From an uncultured Mucilaginibacter sp. (GTDB lineage Bacteria; Bacteroidota; Bacteroidia; Sphingobacteriales; Sphingobacteriaceae), in contig CAITEP010000007.1 of NCBI GenBank assembly GCA_903891475.1, positions 1 to 57,432 on the forward strand: a stretch of 57,432 bases of DNA, read 5' to 3'. The notes below the pieces were generated by a model. That model did no database searches and was not told where the DNA came from. It was given only the letters and a program-made list of their open reading frames with translations. Positions 8,846 through 17,378 of this stretch are shown piece by piece (within the stretch, counting starts at the first letter, position 1; each line of letters opens with the position of its first letter). The position numbers and the translations under genes are program-made.

Positions 8846-9811
8846 TTAAAATGGCTTCATATCACCACATGAGCAAGTGCAAGCCGGGTCGCTTACTCCA
8901 AGCTTTTTCAAAAAATAATTATAAAACCCTATCCGGTCGTTCATATTGTACATTTTATCCCCCTTCCCACATTCAACCATGCCATTAACAATATTGATAG
9001 TCATACCAAAACCCGGAGTTCTATGTGCCAAAACATCTGTTTTATTAGGTTGCCATTTACCTATCATTACATCATGAGCCGATGGTTTGTAAGCTTGGGG
9101 GGTCATCCAAAAATAAATGGCGGTCTTAAAAGCAATTACCGCATCCGTTTCAATTAAATCTGGATTTTTAAGCAAAACGTTCTTATCTCCAAAAATACAA
9201 TCCGAGGCATATCCATAATTCCCATTATAACTTAATTGCATAGGTCCACGCCCGTAATATTTTTTACTATTTACAGCTGGATATATATCATTAGGAGCTA
9301 CATAGGTAAGATTGGTGTTAATTTCGTGCACAAACATTAAGCCATCATTATATTTTTCGTTTTCGCCATGCCTGGTTTCATGGGCTATATGGGCAAAAAA
9401 AGCGGCTAATTCTCGTTTATTAATGGGCATTGATTTCTCGCTACAAAAATTTCCATAATCAATTACATAGGTACTGTCGGGCTTTTTTTTAGCCCAAGCT
9501 TCATCCCAATCCTCATCTTGTCTCACTAAAGTCGACTTGCCAGTGCTTTTTACTGTTCTAACAAATTGATAAACTGAAACGGCTCGTTTGGTTATTTTAA
9601 TTTTTATATCTGCCATTTCACTTACCGCTTTCATAAAAGCAGTATAGGTATAAAATTTATTACGCAATGGGAAAAGTGTGTTAAATTCTTTCTCGGTTAA
9701 CAAATTTATCTTTTTTATTTTGTTTTGATTTTGATTTACAGCACCGTATGTTTTGTTATTGATTTTTACATTTAACAATAGCATGGCACAAACAAGAATA
9801 AAATACTTCAT
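8846..9811 (-). CDS. GH19-type chitinase/lysozyme-like glycoside hydrolase, secreted
   Basis: Predicted secreted hydrolase of beta-1,4-linked GlcNAc polymers. After a signal peptide (MKYFILVCAMLLLNVKIN) and a ~100-residue N-terminal region comes a GH19 catalytic domain. FFAHIAHETRHGE carries the expected catalytic Glu (E145), and YYGRGPMQLSYNGNYG (185-200) is the family substrate-cleft motif. The later FWMTPQAYKPSAHDVMIGKW is also typical. Catalytic domains of ~200 residues are normal. GH19 proteins act on chitin or peptidoglycan and are also found as phage endolysins, but no phage genes are nearby. No carbohydrate-binding module was recognised. Confidence 0.82.
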   Translation of the reverse strand: MKYFILVCAMLLLNVKINNKTYGAVNQNQNKIKKINLLTEKEFNTLFPLRNKFYTYTAFMKAVSEMADIKIKITKRAVSVYQFVRTVKSTGKSTLVRQDEDWDEAWAKKKPDSTYVIDYGNFCSEKSMPINKRELAAFFAHIAHETRHGENEKYNDGLMFVHEINTNLTYVAPNDIYPAVNSKKYYGRGPMQLSYNGNYGYASDCIFGDKNVLLKNPDLIETDAVIAFKTAIYFWMTPQAYKPSAHDVMIGKWQPNKTDVLAHRTPGFGMTINIVNGMVECGKGDKMYNMNDRIGFYNYFLKKLGVSDPACTCSCGDMKPF

Positions 9812-9891
9812 TTTTATAACTTTAAAGCGTTAACCTTAATTTGGTTAATTGTTTACCGCTTATAGAAAAACGCTGTCGAATAATAATTATG

Positions 9892-9899
9892 CAAATTTA
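9892..9899 (-). promoter_or_regulatory. Bacteroidota -7 box for GH19 gene
   Basis: On the minus strand this reads TAAATTTG, an exact match to the Bacteroidota -7 consensus TAnnTTTG, about 80 bp before the chitinase-like start. A TTG (minus strand, 9916-9918) lies 16 bp upstream, slightly short for the usual ~19-bp spacer. Confidence 0.4.
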
Positions 9900-9953
9900 A
9901 CCCTAAATCTGCATTCAAAATCATAAATTACGTAGATTAAGGATAAAATAAAA

Positions 9954-10502
9954 ATGAAGATATATACTAAAACTGGCGACAAGGGCATTACTTCATTAAT
10001 TGGTGGTACCAGGATACCTAAGCACCATATCCGTATTGAAAGCTATGGTACTGTGGATGAACTAAACTCGTACATAGGTTTAATAATTGACCAAGGAGTT
10101 GACTCACCTGTTAAAGATATCTTGAAGCAAATTCAAGATAGGCTATTTACAATAGGTTCCTCTTTAGCTTCTGACCCTGATAAATCAAAAATGACAATTC
10201 CTGATTTATGGACTGAGGATATTCAATTGTTGGAAGATGAAATAGATTTAATGAATGAAAGCTTACCCGAATTGAAACACTTTATTTTGCCCGGTGGCAA
10301 CAATGTCATTTCATTTTGCCATATTGCACGATGCGTATGCAGAAGGGCTGAGCGGCTAGTAGTTCAATTGGCGGAAGAAAGTTATGTGGATGAAAAGGTA
10401 ATTATGTACTTAAACCGATTAAGTGATTATTTGTTTGTTTTAGGCAGAAAAATTGGCAACGACCATCAAATTCCTGAGAATAAGTGGCTTCCTAGATTAT
10501 AA
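9954..10502 (+). CDS. Cob(I)alamin adenosyltransferase, PduO type
   Basis: Transfers the 5'-deoxyadenosyl group of ATP to cob(I)alamin to make adenosylcobalamin. The N-terminal ATP-binding segment MKIYTKTGDKGITSLIGG and SYGTVDELNSYIG (30-42) are signatures of the PduO/MMAB family; the C-terminal CRRAERLVVQL and LNRLSDYLFVLGRK complete the four-helix core. 182 residues is normal. The start follows directly from the MKIYT family beginning. Divergent from the GH19 gene and followed by a separately promoted DUF2795 gene. It implies use of AdoCbl, for example by methylmalonyl-CoA mutase or ribonucleotide reductase elsewhere. Confidence 0.93.
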   Translation: MKIYTKTGDKGITSLIGGTRIPKHHIRIESYGTVDELNSYIGLIIDQGVDSPVKDILKQIQDRLFTIGSSLASDPDKSKMTIPDLWTEDIQLLEDEIDLMNESLPELKHFILPGGNNVISFCHIARCVCRRAERLVVQLAEESYVDEKVIMYLNRLSDYLFVLGRKIGNDHQIPENKWLPRL

Positions 10503-10518
10503 TTATTTGAAAAAAATA

Positions 10519-10550
10519 TTGATAATGCAATAAAAAATAATATACTTTTG
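10519..10550 (+). promoter_or_regulatory. Predicted Bacteroidota promoter for DUF2795 gene
   Basis: TTG at 10519-10521 and TACTTTTG (TAnnTTTG) at 10543-10550 with a 21-bp spacer, 45 bp before the ATG at 10596. A good match to the Bacteroidota housekeeping promoter. Confidence 0.6.
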
Positions 10551-10595
10551 CGAAAAATTAAATTTACCTAACAATTTTATAAATATATAAAACAT

Positions 10596-10817
10596 ATGTA
10601 TTGGACACTTGAACTAGCATCGCACCTTGAAGATGCACCATGGCCCGCAACAAAAGATGAATTAATTGATTACGCCATCCGTTCAGGAGCGCCTGTTGAG
10701 GTTATTGAAAACTTACAAGCTCTGGAAGATGATGGTGAGCCTTACGAAAATATAGAAGAAATTTGGCCTGACTATCCAACAAAAGACGATTTCTTTTTCA
10801 ACGAGGACGAATATTAA
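10596..10817 (+). CDS. DUF2795 domain protein
   Basis: A 73-residue, very acidic protein (MYWTLELASHLEDAPWPATKDELIDYAIRSGA at positions 1-32 in outline, ending in FFFNEDEY). It matches the small DUF2795 family that is widespread in Bacteroidota, of unknown role. It has its own good promoter and a strong intrinsic terminator (10829-10856), so it is expressed as a single-gene unit. The acidic tail and abundance-type promoter suggest a well-expressed cytoplasmic protein; nothing more can be inferred. Confidence 0.85.
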   Translation: MYWTLELASHLEDAPWPATKDELIDYAIRSGAPVEVIENLQALEDDGEPYENIEEIWPDYPTKDDFFFNEDEY

Positions 10818-10828
10818 TTACAGCATTT

Positions 10829-10856
10829 AAACCCTTGCAACTGCAGGGGTTTTTTA
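10829..10856 (+). terminator. Rho-independent terminator after DUF2795 gene
   Basis: Nine-base stem AACCCTTGC / GCAGGGGTT (one G-U type mismatch) with an AACT loop, followed directly by TTTTTATTT. Confidence 0.85.
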
Positions 10857-10920
10857 TTTACAAAACTTTTTATTGTTGTTCTGGTTATTGAACTAATTAA
10901 GTTTAATAAAATAAAACACC

Positions 10921-11067
10921 ATGCGAAGTTTGTTATATTTATTTGCCGTTATTTTGGTTATTAGTTGGGCATTGGGGTTTTTCTTTTACTCAGTAGGCGG
11001 ACTTATCCACATACTTTTGGTAATTGCCACTATTTCATTATTATTAGGAGTAATAAGAAGATCTTGA
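10921..11067 (+). CDS. Lmo0937-family small membrane protein (48 aa)
   Basis: ATG at 10921 to TGA at 11067 encodes 48 residues: two hydrophobic helices (LLYLFAVILVISWALGFFF and IHILLVIATISLLLGVI) joined by YSVGGL and ending RRS. This is the pattern of Lmo0937/DUF5670 miniproteins, which are common and stress-associated in Bacteroidota. It lies just after the DUF2795 terminator and is convergent with ispD. Function is unknown; an inner-membrane location is expected. Confidence 0.75.
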   Translation: MRSLLYLFAVILVISWALGFFFYSVGGLIHILLVIATISLLLGVIRRS

Positions 11068-11106
11068 AGATTAATTAAGGTTTTTGTTTAAGTTTATTAC
11101 TGTGTA

Positions 11107-11823
11107 TTATATACCTTGTAATAGCAATTCAGCAATAGCGATATCTTCAGGAAAGGTTATTTTAATATTGGAGTAACTTCCTTCAATTAAATGTATTTTA
11201 AAACCAGCCTGCTCTACTACACTTGCATCATCGGTAAAGTTAGAATGAAATTCCTGATTGTACGCTTTTAGTAATTGCTCTGCCTTGAAAGTTTGAGGTG
11301 TTTGTATTAAATAAATTTCATCTCTAACCAAATGGGTTGAAGTTCCGTTTCTCAGCTGTCTGATTGAATCTCTGCTTTTAACTGCGGCTACACCATTTCC
11401 ATTTTCGGCAGCATAATTGAATGATTGATCAATAATTTGTTTAGAGGTAATTGGTCTCACCGCATCATGAACAGCTATAATAGCATTTTCCAGATTTTTT
11501 ATACTTTCCAAGCCATTTTTTACGGAGTGGAATCTGGTTTCGCCACCATTAATTACAAAATGAGGAATTGTAAAGTTATGCTCTTTACACAATTGCTCCC
11601 AATATATTTTTGAGGCTGATGGTAGTACTAATATAATTTGTGGTTGGCTGTCACTATTATAGAAGGCACTTAATGTATGCATTAAAACAGGTTTCCCGTT
11701 TAAAAGAAGGAATTGTTTAGGTATTGAAGATTGCATCCTTGAACCTGAACCACCGGCAACAATAATAACATAATTATGTACTGCCTTGTTATTGGTTGAT
11801 GTTTGATTCAAATTACCCATCAA
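11107..11823 (-). CDS. ispD: 2-C-methyl-D-erythritol 4-phosphate cytidylyltransferase
   Basis: Third step of the MEP isoprenoid pathway: MEP + CTP to CDP-ME. The nucleotide-binding loop IIVAGGSGSRMQSSIPKQFL (20 residues, about 20-39) and the AVHDAVRPI motif (mid-protein) are diagnostic; the C-terminal TFPEDIAIAELLL is also typical. At 238 residues with a ~17-residue N-terminal extension (MMGNLNQTSTNNKAVHN), the true start may be a few codons inside. Upstream lies queA on the same strand, 92 bp away. Confidence 0.93.
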   Translation of the reverse strand: MMGNLNQTSTNNKAVHNYVIIVAGGSGSRMQSSIPKQFLLLNGKPVLMHTLSAFYNSDSQPQIILVLPSASKIYWEQLCKEHNFTIPHFVINGGETRFHSVKNGLESIKNLENAIIAVHDAVRPITSKQIIDQSFNYAAENGNGVAAVKSRDSIRQLRNGTSTHLVRDEIYLIQTPQTFKAEQLLKAYNQEFHSNFTDDASVVEQAGFKIHLIEGSYSNIKITFPEDIAIAELLLQGI

Positions 11824-11915
11824 AAGCCTTTTAAACTATAAACTTAAATATCACTAAAGATAGTAATATTTGAATTTCGGCAAATCAAATTCCAAATTGA
11901 AACTGAATTGGCAGC

Positions 11916-12965
11916 TTAGATAATTAGCATGGCGTCGCCATAACTATAAAATCTGTATTTTTCCTTAACTGCAACTTCGTAAGCATTCATTACATTTTCA
12001 TAACCACCAAAGGCGCAAACCATCATTAACAAGGTTGATTCTGGTGTATGAAAATTGGTAACCATAGAGTTGGCGATACTAAAATCGTATGGAGGGAAAA
12101 TAAATTTACTAGTCCAGTCGTTGGCCGGTTTCAAAGTTCTATTTGCTGAAACAGATGATTCAATAGCACGCATAGAGGTAGTTCCAATAGCACATATGTT
12201 TTTACGACGCTCAATGCCACGGTTTACTATATTGGCTTGTTTCTCGTCAATAATAAACTGCTCGGAGTCCATTTTATGCTTCGTAAGGTCTTCTACCTCA
12301 ACCGGGCGGAATGTACCTAAACCAACATGCAACGTAACCTCAGCAAATTCTACGCCTTTCAATTCAAGGCGTTTCATTAGCTCTCTGCTAAAGTGCAAAC
12401 CAGCAGTTGGAGCTGCTACCGCGCCTTCATGTTTTGCAAAAATGGTTTGATAACGTTCCTTATCTTCGTTAGTTGCTTTACGTTTTATGTATTTAGGCAA
12501 TGGGGTTTCGCCTAAAATCTCTACATTTTTTCTAAATTCTTCATCTGTACCATCAAACAAAAAACGAATGGTACGACCGCGTGAGGTTGTATTATCTACA
12601 ACCTCGGCAATTAATAAATCGTCATCACCAAAATAAAGTTTGTTACCTACCCTAATTTTACGAGCTGGGTCAACCAATACATCCCATAATCTTAATTCTT
12701 TGTTGAGCTCACGCAATAAAAATACTTCAATGGTAGCACCGGTTTTTTCCTTATTACCATACATACGAGCAGGGAAAACTTTGGTATTATTCAGAATCAT
12801 AACATCCTTATCATCAAAATAATCTAAAATATCCTTAAATACTTTATGTTCAATCGCTCCCGTTGCTTTGTTTAATACCATTAAACGAGATTCATCCCGT
12901 ATATTTGCTGGTGTATGCGCGATAAGCGAATCGGGTAAATTGAATTTAAATTGAGATAATTTCAT
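11916..12965 (-). CDS. queA: S-adenosylmethionine:tRNA ribosyltransferase-isomerase
   Basis: Makes epoxyqueuosine in tRNA by transferring and isomerising ribose from SAM onto preQ1. The N-terminus [20 protein letters not shown], the DESRLMVL stretch, APTAGLHFS and [12 protein letters not shown] motifs, and [17 protein letters not shown] near the C-terminus are all classic QueA. Length 349 is standard. A perfect Bacteroidota -7 box lies 28-35 bp upstream of the start. Other queuosine genes are not in the window. Confidence 0.96.
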   Translation of the reverse strand: MKLSQFKFNLPDSLIAHTPANIRDESRLMVLNKATGAIEHKVFKDILDYFDDKDVMILNNTKVFPARMYGNKEKTGATIEVFLLRELNKELRLWDVLVDPARKIRVGNKLYFGDDDLLIAEVVDNTTSRGRTIRFLFDGTDEEFRKNVEILGETPLPKYIKRKATNEDKERYQTIFAKHEGAVAAPTAGLHFSRELMKRLELKGVEFAEVTLHVGLGTFRPVEVEDLTKHKMDSEQFIIDEKQANIVNRGIERRKNICAIGTTSMRAIESSVSANRTLKPANDWTSKFIFPPYDFSIANSMVTNFHTPESTLLMMVCAFGGYENVMNAYEVAVKEKYRFYSYGDAMLII

Positions 12966-12992
12966 GCCTGTAGATGTGAATTTTCAAGGGCG

Positions 12993-13000
12993 CAAATGTA
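12993..13000 (-). promoter_or_regulatory. Bacteroidota -7 box for queA
   Basis: The minus strand reads TACATTTG (TAnnTTTG) about 28 bp before the queA ATG. No clear TTG at the -33 position. Confidence 0.5.
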
Positions 13001-13203
13001 AGGATTATTTTTATATTTTAAGCCTTTCTATTTTACTTATTTACTTAACTATGAGGATTTGAATTTGTTACAGAAATAAAAAATTGTGTAACTTATCCCA
13101 TGCAGGCTAGTCTAATAAATAAAATACCTCGTCTAGCTGAACTGGCGATGATCAATAGCTTAGACATAAATTTATGAGGTAACAAATAACCGGTAAAAAT
13201 AAA

Positions 13204-14454
13204 ATGATGATATTTTTCAAACTTTTAGGGGAAAGTGTTTTGTTTGCATATGATGCGCTTAGACAAAATAAACTCCGCACTTTCTTATCTTTATTGGGTG
13301 TTACCATTGGTATTTTTACCATTATAGCGGTGTTCTCTGCGGTTGATACACTAAAAAACAACCTTCATAAAAGCGTTGATAAATTAGGAAGTAACAGTAT
13401 ATATATCCAAAAATGGCAATGGGGAGGGGGTGAAGATTACCCTTGGTGGAAATTCCTTCAGAGGCCAGATCCAAAAATTAGAGAATTTGATGAAGTTGTA
13501 AAACGCAGCCAAACAGCCTATGCAGCTACTTACGAAATAAGCATTGATAACCGTATTGTTAAATACAAAAGCAATACGGTAGATGGTGCCCAAATTGATG
13601 CCACTACCCACGACCATGACAAAACTTGGAATTTTGACTTGGAACAAGGACGATATTTTACTGAGCTCGAATCTCGCTCTGGAAGCCCCGTTACAATTAT
13701 AGGCTATGATATTGCTAAAGATTTATTTCCGGAAGGAGATGCCATTGGCAAAAAAATTAAAATTATAGGACATTACGTAAATATTATTGGCGTATTTAAA
13801 AAAGAAGGAAATGACATTTTAGGTATATCTGACGATAAGGAAATACTATTACCCATGAATTTTGCAAAAAGTTTATTAGATGTACAAAATGGTAAATATG
13901 GTCCACAAATTGTGGTTCGTGGTAAAAAAGGACTGACTGATATTGAAGTTGAAAGCGAATTAAGAGGTATTATGCGTTCCATTCGCCGATTAAAACCAAA
14001 CCAAGACGATAACTTTGCCCTAAATAAAACCTCTATCCTATCAAATCAACTGGATCAGCTCTTTGGTGTGTTAAATATTGCTGGTATTATAATTGGCGGT
14101 TTTTCTATTTTAGTAGGTGGCTTTGGTATTGCTAACATCATGTTCGTTTCCGTAAAAGAACGAACCAATATCATCGGCATTCAAAAATCTTTGGGCGCTA
14201 AAAGCTATTTTATCCTGCTCCAGTTTTTAATTGAATCTGTAATTTTGTGTTTAATAGGCGGTATTATAGGGCTATTAATGGTATATGGAGGAACTTTCAT
14301 TGTAAAGGCAGCGGCAGATGTTCAAGTGGTTTTGGATATTGATAATATTATTAAAGGCATTAGTATTTCGGTAAGTATTGGTATAATATCGGGCATAATA
14401 CCAGCCTATTTTGCCTCTAGGATGGATCCTGTTGAAGCTATCAGAACAAATTAA
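13204..14454 (+). CDS. ABC transporter permease, MacB type
   Basis: 416-residue integral membrane protein of the MacB/FtsX fold. One N-terminal helix (LSLLGVTIGIFTIIAVFSA) is followed by a ~230-residue periplasmic MacB_PCD domain (for example GSPVTIIGYDIAKDLFP, GKKIKIIGHYVNIIGVF). A C-terminal FtsX core with three helices follows (IIIGGFSILVGGFGIANIMFV, FLIESVILCLIGGIIGLLMV, SISVSIGIISGIIPAYFA), ending PVEAIRTN. It has no ATPase of its own; the ABC ATPase at 4221-4946 is a plausible partner. A strong terminator follows. Confidence 0.9.
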   Translation: MMIFFKLLGESVLFAYDALRQNKLRTFLSLLGVTIGIFTIIAVFSAVDTLKNNLHKSVDKLGSNSIYIQKWQWGGGEDYPWWKFLQRPDPKIREFDEVVKRSQTAYAATYEISIDNRIVKYKSNTVDGAQIDATTHDHDKTWNFDLEQGRYFTELESRSGSPVTIIGYDIAKDLFPEGDAIGKKIKIIGHYVNIIGVFKKEGNDILGISDDKEILLPMNFAKSLLDVQNGKYGPQIVVRGKKGLTDIEVESELRGIMRSIRRLKPNQDDNFALNKTSILSNQLDQLFGVLNIAGIIIGGFSILVGGFGIANIMFVSVKERTNIIGIQKSLGAKSYFILLQFLIESVILCLIGGIIGLLMVYGGTFIVKAAADVQVVLDIDNIIKGISISVSIGIISGIIPAYFASRMDPVEAIRTN

Positions 14455-14465
14455 AACTTCCTAAA

Positions 14466-14508
14466 ATATCCATTTGAAAGTTCAAATCCTTTCAAATGGA
14501 TATTTTCT
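14466..14508 (+). terminator. Strong intrinsic terminator after MacB-type permease
   Basis: Perfect 15-bp stem (ATATCCATTTGAAAG / CTTTCAAATGGATAT, 14466-14480 with 14489-14503), 8-base loop, then TTTCTTTT. It separates convergent genes. A second smaller hairpin GCCTAA-TTT-TTAGGC lies at 14515-14529. Confidence 0.85.
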
Positions 14509-14532
14509 TTTATAGCCTAATTTTTAGGCATT

Positions 14533-16527
14533 TTATTTCAACACAAAAACATTGTTTTTCCTATTAGCATCAGGTAATACAGCATCAGGGTCTGCGTTTA
14601 TACTTATTACTTCGCCGGTGGTTGGTATAGTAATTATGATACTTTTCTGTTGTTGCCATGTTTCTATTGGCAGTTTTAGTCTTTGTTTGCTACCATCTTT
14701 CAATATTGCCTCTATGGTTACCGGGAATACCATTGGAGCTTTATTTAACACGGTTATGCTAATGCCTTTTTTAGGATCGTTGTCAACATAGGTTGCGTTG
14801 GTAATACTAACATCAAATGTCCAGTTTTTGTAGAACCAGCCCTTCCAAAACCATCCAAGATCCTCCCCTGCCCCATTCTCCATCGAACGGAAAAAATCAT
14901 CCGGTTGTGGATGTTTAAATGCCCAGTTTTGGGTATAGTTTTTAAAGGCATAATCGAAGCGGTCGGCTCCTAAAATTTGTTCGCGTAATAAAATCAAACC
15001 CAATGCAGTTTTAAAATAGGTTATTGGGTGGCGATACTTCTCGGGCATCGCGTCGGCTGCGGTCATTATTAAAGGTGCATCTGGGTCGGCAATGATGGGT
15101 ACTATCTCTTCTACCGGATTACCTTTTCCCGGCGCATATTCACCGTCTCGTTTTGGCGCATATTCGCCTTTATTAAATTCATCGGCGGCATAAATATCAA
15201 TAAAAGTATTCAAGCCCTCATCCATCCAACCATACCTGCGTTCGTTACTGCCTACAATCATCGGGAACCAGTTATGCCCAATTTCGTGAGCGGTTACCCA
15301 ATATAGTTCACCGCCTTTATCATCCATCCCATCAAAAACTATTCCTGGGTATTCCATACCCCCGGCAATGCCTGCCTCGTTAATAGCTACCGGATATGGA
15401 TAAACATACCATTTAGCCGAAAAATACTCAATTGATTTTTTCAGGTATTCTGTTGCCCTTCCCCAGGCTCCATCACCCGCACTCTCTACCGGGTAAACAG
15501 ACATGGCCAGACAGTTTTTACCATCAGGCAAGTTTACCCTTGCGGCATCCCATATATATGCTTTAGATGCACCAAAGGCAACATCACGCGTGTTTAGCAT
15601 TTTAAAATGCCAAGTAAGATTTCCTTTATTGGTTGGGCGCGATGCAGGATTATTTACTTCTTCGGCTGTTCTAATCATAATGGTTTTATCGCTTTTTCTA
15701 GCTTGTTCTAACCTTGCAATTTGGGTTGGAGTTAATACTTCTTTCGGATTCTGCAGCTCGCCGGCACCAGCAATAATCATTTCGGCAGGAGCGCTAATGG
15801 TATAGTCAATATCGCCATATTCCAAATAAAACTCACCCGGGCCTAAAAAGGGCAAAGTATCCCAACCGTGACTATCATCATAAACACACATTCTTGGATA
15901 CCATTCTGCAATTTCATATATCTTCCCGTTTTTGGTTCCGAAATAATCAGTTCGGTTACCAAAATTACCGGGTATGCTGTAGCTGTATTTTATTTGAATT
16001 TTAATAACGGCACCATTGGCAGCAACAGCTTTTGGTAAGCGTATCTGCATGCGGGTATCGGTAATAATATATTCAACTGGTTTTATGTTAGTTCCTTCCG
16101 AAATGCTAACCGAGGCAATTTGGTAACCATTAGTATGTTGTAAAGGGTTTGGTGAATTGGCGGTTGCGTAATTTGAGCGTGCATCTTTTTTATAGGTATT
16201 TTGGTCGAGTTGTAACCACAAAAACTGCAAAGCATCCGGACTATTATTGGTATAAGAAATCCATTCGGTTGCTGTTAAACTATTTGTAACTGTGTCCAGC
16301 ACAGCATTTAATTGATAATCGGCACGATTTTGCCAGTATTTGGCACCTGGTGAACCATTTGCCGAATGGAAAAGCCCACCTTTTTGAGTATAAATATTGG
16401 GCGAAAACAAGGCTGAAGGATTATAAGAGGATGCAGTATCTGGCTTGATACTACTTACCAAATTTTGGGCATTTATTTTTGAAACCAATAAAAAAAGGAA
16501 TAGGGCTGTAATAAATTTAAATTTCAT
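14533..16527 (-). CDS. M1 family metallopeptidase (aminopeptidase N-like), secreted
   Basis: Zinc peptidase with the M1 signature HEIGHNW (His/Glu at 414-418 from the chosen start), the third zinc ligand in GWMDEGLN (Glu 437) and the exopeptidase motif GGMEYP (389-394; GAMEN equivalent). I chose the ATG at 16527 because it gives a clean signal peptide, [20 protein letters not shown]; an upstream ATG at 16563 adds 12 non-signal residues. About 664 residues, usual for the Bacteroidota secreted M1 group. Acts in periplasm or outside. Divergent from the lgt-like gene, with a small AAGCCT-AAA-AGGCTT hairpin between them. Confidence 0.9.
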   Translation of the reverse strand: MKFKFITALFLFLLVSKINAQNLVSSIKPDTASSYNPSALFSPNIYTQKGGLFHSANGSPGAKYWQNRADYQLNAVLDTVTNSLTATEWISYTNNSPDALQFLWLQLDQNTYKKDARSNYATANSPNPLQHTNGYQIASVSISEGTNIKPVEYIITDTRMQIRLPKAVAANGAVIKIQIKYSYSIPGNFGNRTDYFGTKNGKIYEIAEWYPRMCVYDDSHGWDTLPFLGPGEFYLEYGDIDYTISAPAEMIIAGAGELQNPKEVLTPTQIARLEQARKSDKTIMIRTAEEVNNPASRPTNKGNLTWHFKMLNTRDVAFGASKAYIWDAARVNLPDGKNCLAMSVYPVESAGDGAWGRATEYLKKSIEYFSAKWYVYPYPVAINEAGIAGGMEYPGIVFDGMDDKGGELYWVTAHEIGHNWFPMIVGSNERRYGWMDEGLNTFIDIYAADEFNKGEYAPKRDGEYAPGKGNPVEEIVPIIADPDAPLIMTAADAMPEKYRHPITYFKTALGLILLREQILGADRFDYAFKNYTQNWAFKHPQPDDFFRSMENGAGEDLGWFWKGWFYKNWTFDVSITNATYVDNDPKKGISITVLNKAPMVFPVTIEAILKDGSKQRLKLPIETWQQQKSIIITIPTTGEVISINADPDAVLPDANRKNNVFVLK

Positions 16528-16628
16528 CCGTCTGATAATTATAGCCGGCAATATACACATCAAAGCCTAAAAGGCTTGATGATGATTTAATTATTATTGT
16601 AACTTTAACAAACAATTATTTTAAGCCT

Positions 16629-17378
16629 TTGCATTTTCCTGTAAATATACCTTTAGGTAAATCATCCATCCCTATTCACTTTATTTGTGAAACACTTTCG
16701 TATTTTGTTGGCTACAAATACTATAGCTATTTACGAAAAAAAACACACGACCCAATTAGCACCGACAATAGAATAATCATTTTTATTGGTGCCGCGTTTG
16801 GAGCCTTTATTGGCTCGCACCTAATTGGCATTCTTGAAAACCCTAATCAGCTTAGCCATTTTAGTCTGCTATATTTTATGGGAAATAAAACCATTGTTGG
16901 TGGTTTTGTGGGTGGGTTAATTGGGGTTGAATTGGTTAAAAAGAGAATTGGCATCACAACTTCTTCTGGCGATTTAATGGTTTATCCGCTCATCCTAGCC
17001 ATGATTATTGGTCGTACTGGCTGCTTTTTGGGAGGATTGGAAGATGGCACTTTTGGTATTGCCACAACTTTGCCTTGGGGAATTGACTTTGGCGACCATG
17101 TTTACCGCCATCCTACCAATTTGTACGAGATTATATTTTGGGCAGTTTTATGGCTTACACTAACCCTTACTGAGCGGAAATATACACTTGCCGATGGTGC
17201 AAGGTTCAAAATAATGATGGCTGCTTATTTAATTTTTAGACTTTTTATTGAATTTATTAAACCCGACTACTTTTTTAGCTTTGGCTTATCGGTAATACAA
17301 CTGGTTTGCATCGCCGGAATTTTATATTATTATAAACTATTTATAAACCCTGCAAAACTTATTAAATCCCATGCCTGA
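16629..17378 (+). CDS. Atypical Lgt homologue (prolipoprotein diacylglyceryl transferase-like)
   Basis: 249-residue polytopic membrane protein of the Lgt fold. Lgt-like landmarks are GRTG (128-131), YRHPTNLYE (159-167) and RLFIEF (204-209, matching the Arg and Glu near the end of Lgt). However, the YHGG-type motif, whose His is essential in E. coli Lgt, is NKTIVGG here (86-92), and the GRIGN Asn is Cys132. It is therefore a divergent subfamily, possibly acting on another lipid or acceptor. No ATG is in frame upstream; TTG at 16629 gives the family-like start MHFPV. Its stop overlaps the next gene by 8 bp, so it is coupled to the Tes-like radical SAM enzyme. Confidence 0.82.
   Translation: MHFPVNIPLGKSSIPIHFICETLSYFVGYKYYSYLRKKTHDPISTDNRIIIFIGAAFGAFIGSHLIGILENPNQLSHFSLLYFMGNKTIVGGFVGGLIGVELVKKRIGITTSSGDLMVYPLILAMIIGRTGCFLGGLEDGTFGIATTLPWGIDFGDHVYRHPTNLYEIIFWAVLWLTLTLTERKYTLADGARFKIMMAAYLIFRLFIEFIKPDYFFSFGLSVIQLVCIAGILYYYKLFINPAKLIKSHA

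Noticed and set aside
8773..8988. Plus-strand frame opposite the end of the GH19 gene
   Set aside because: Overlaps a real gene, low-complexity composition, no start context.
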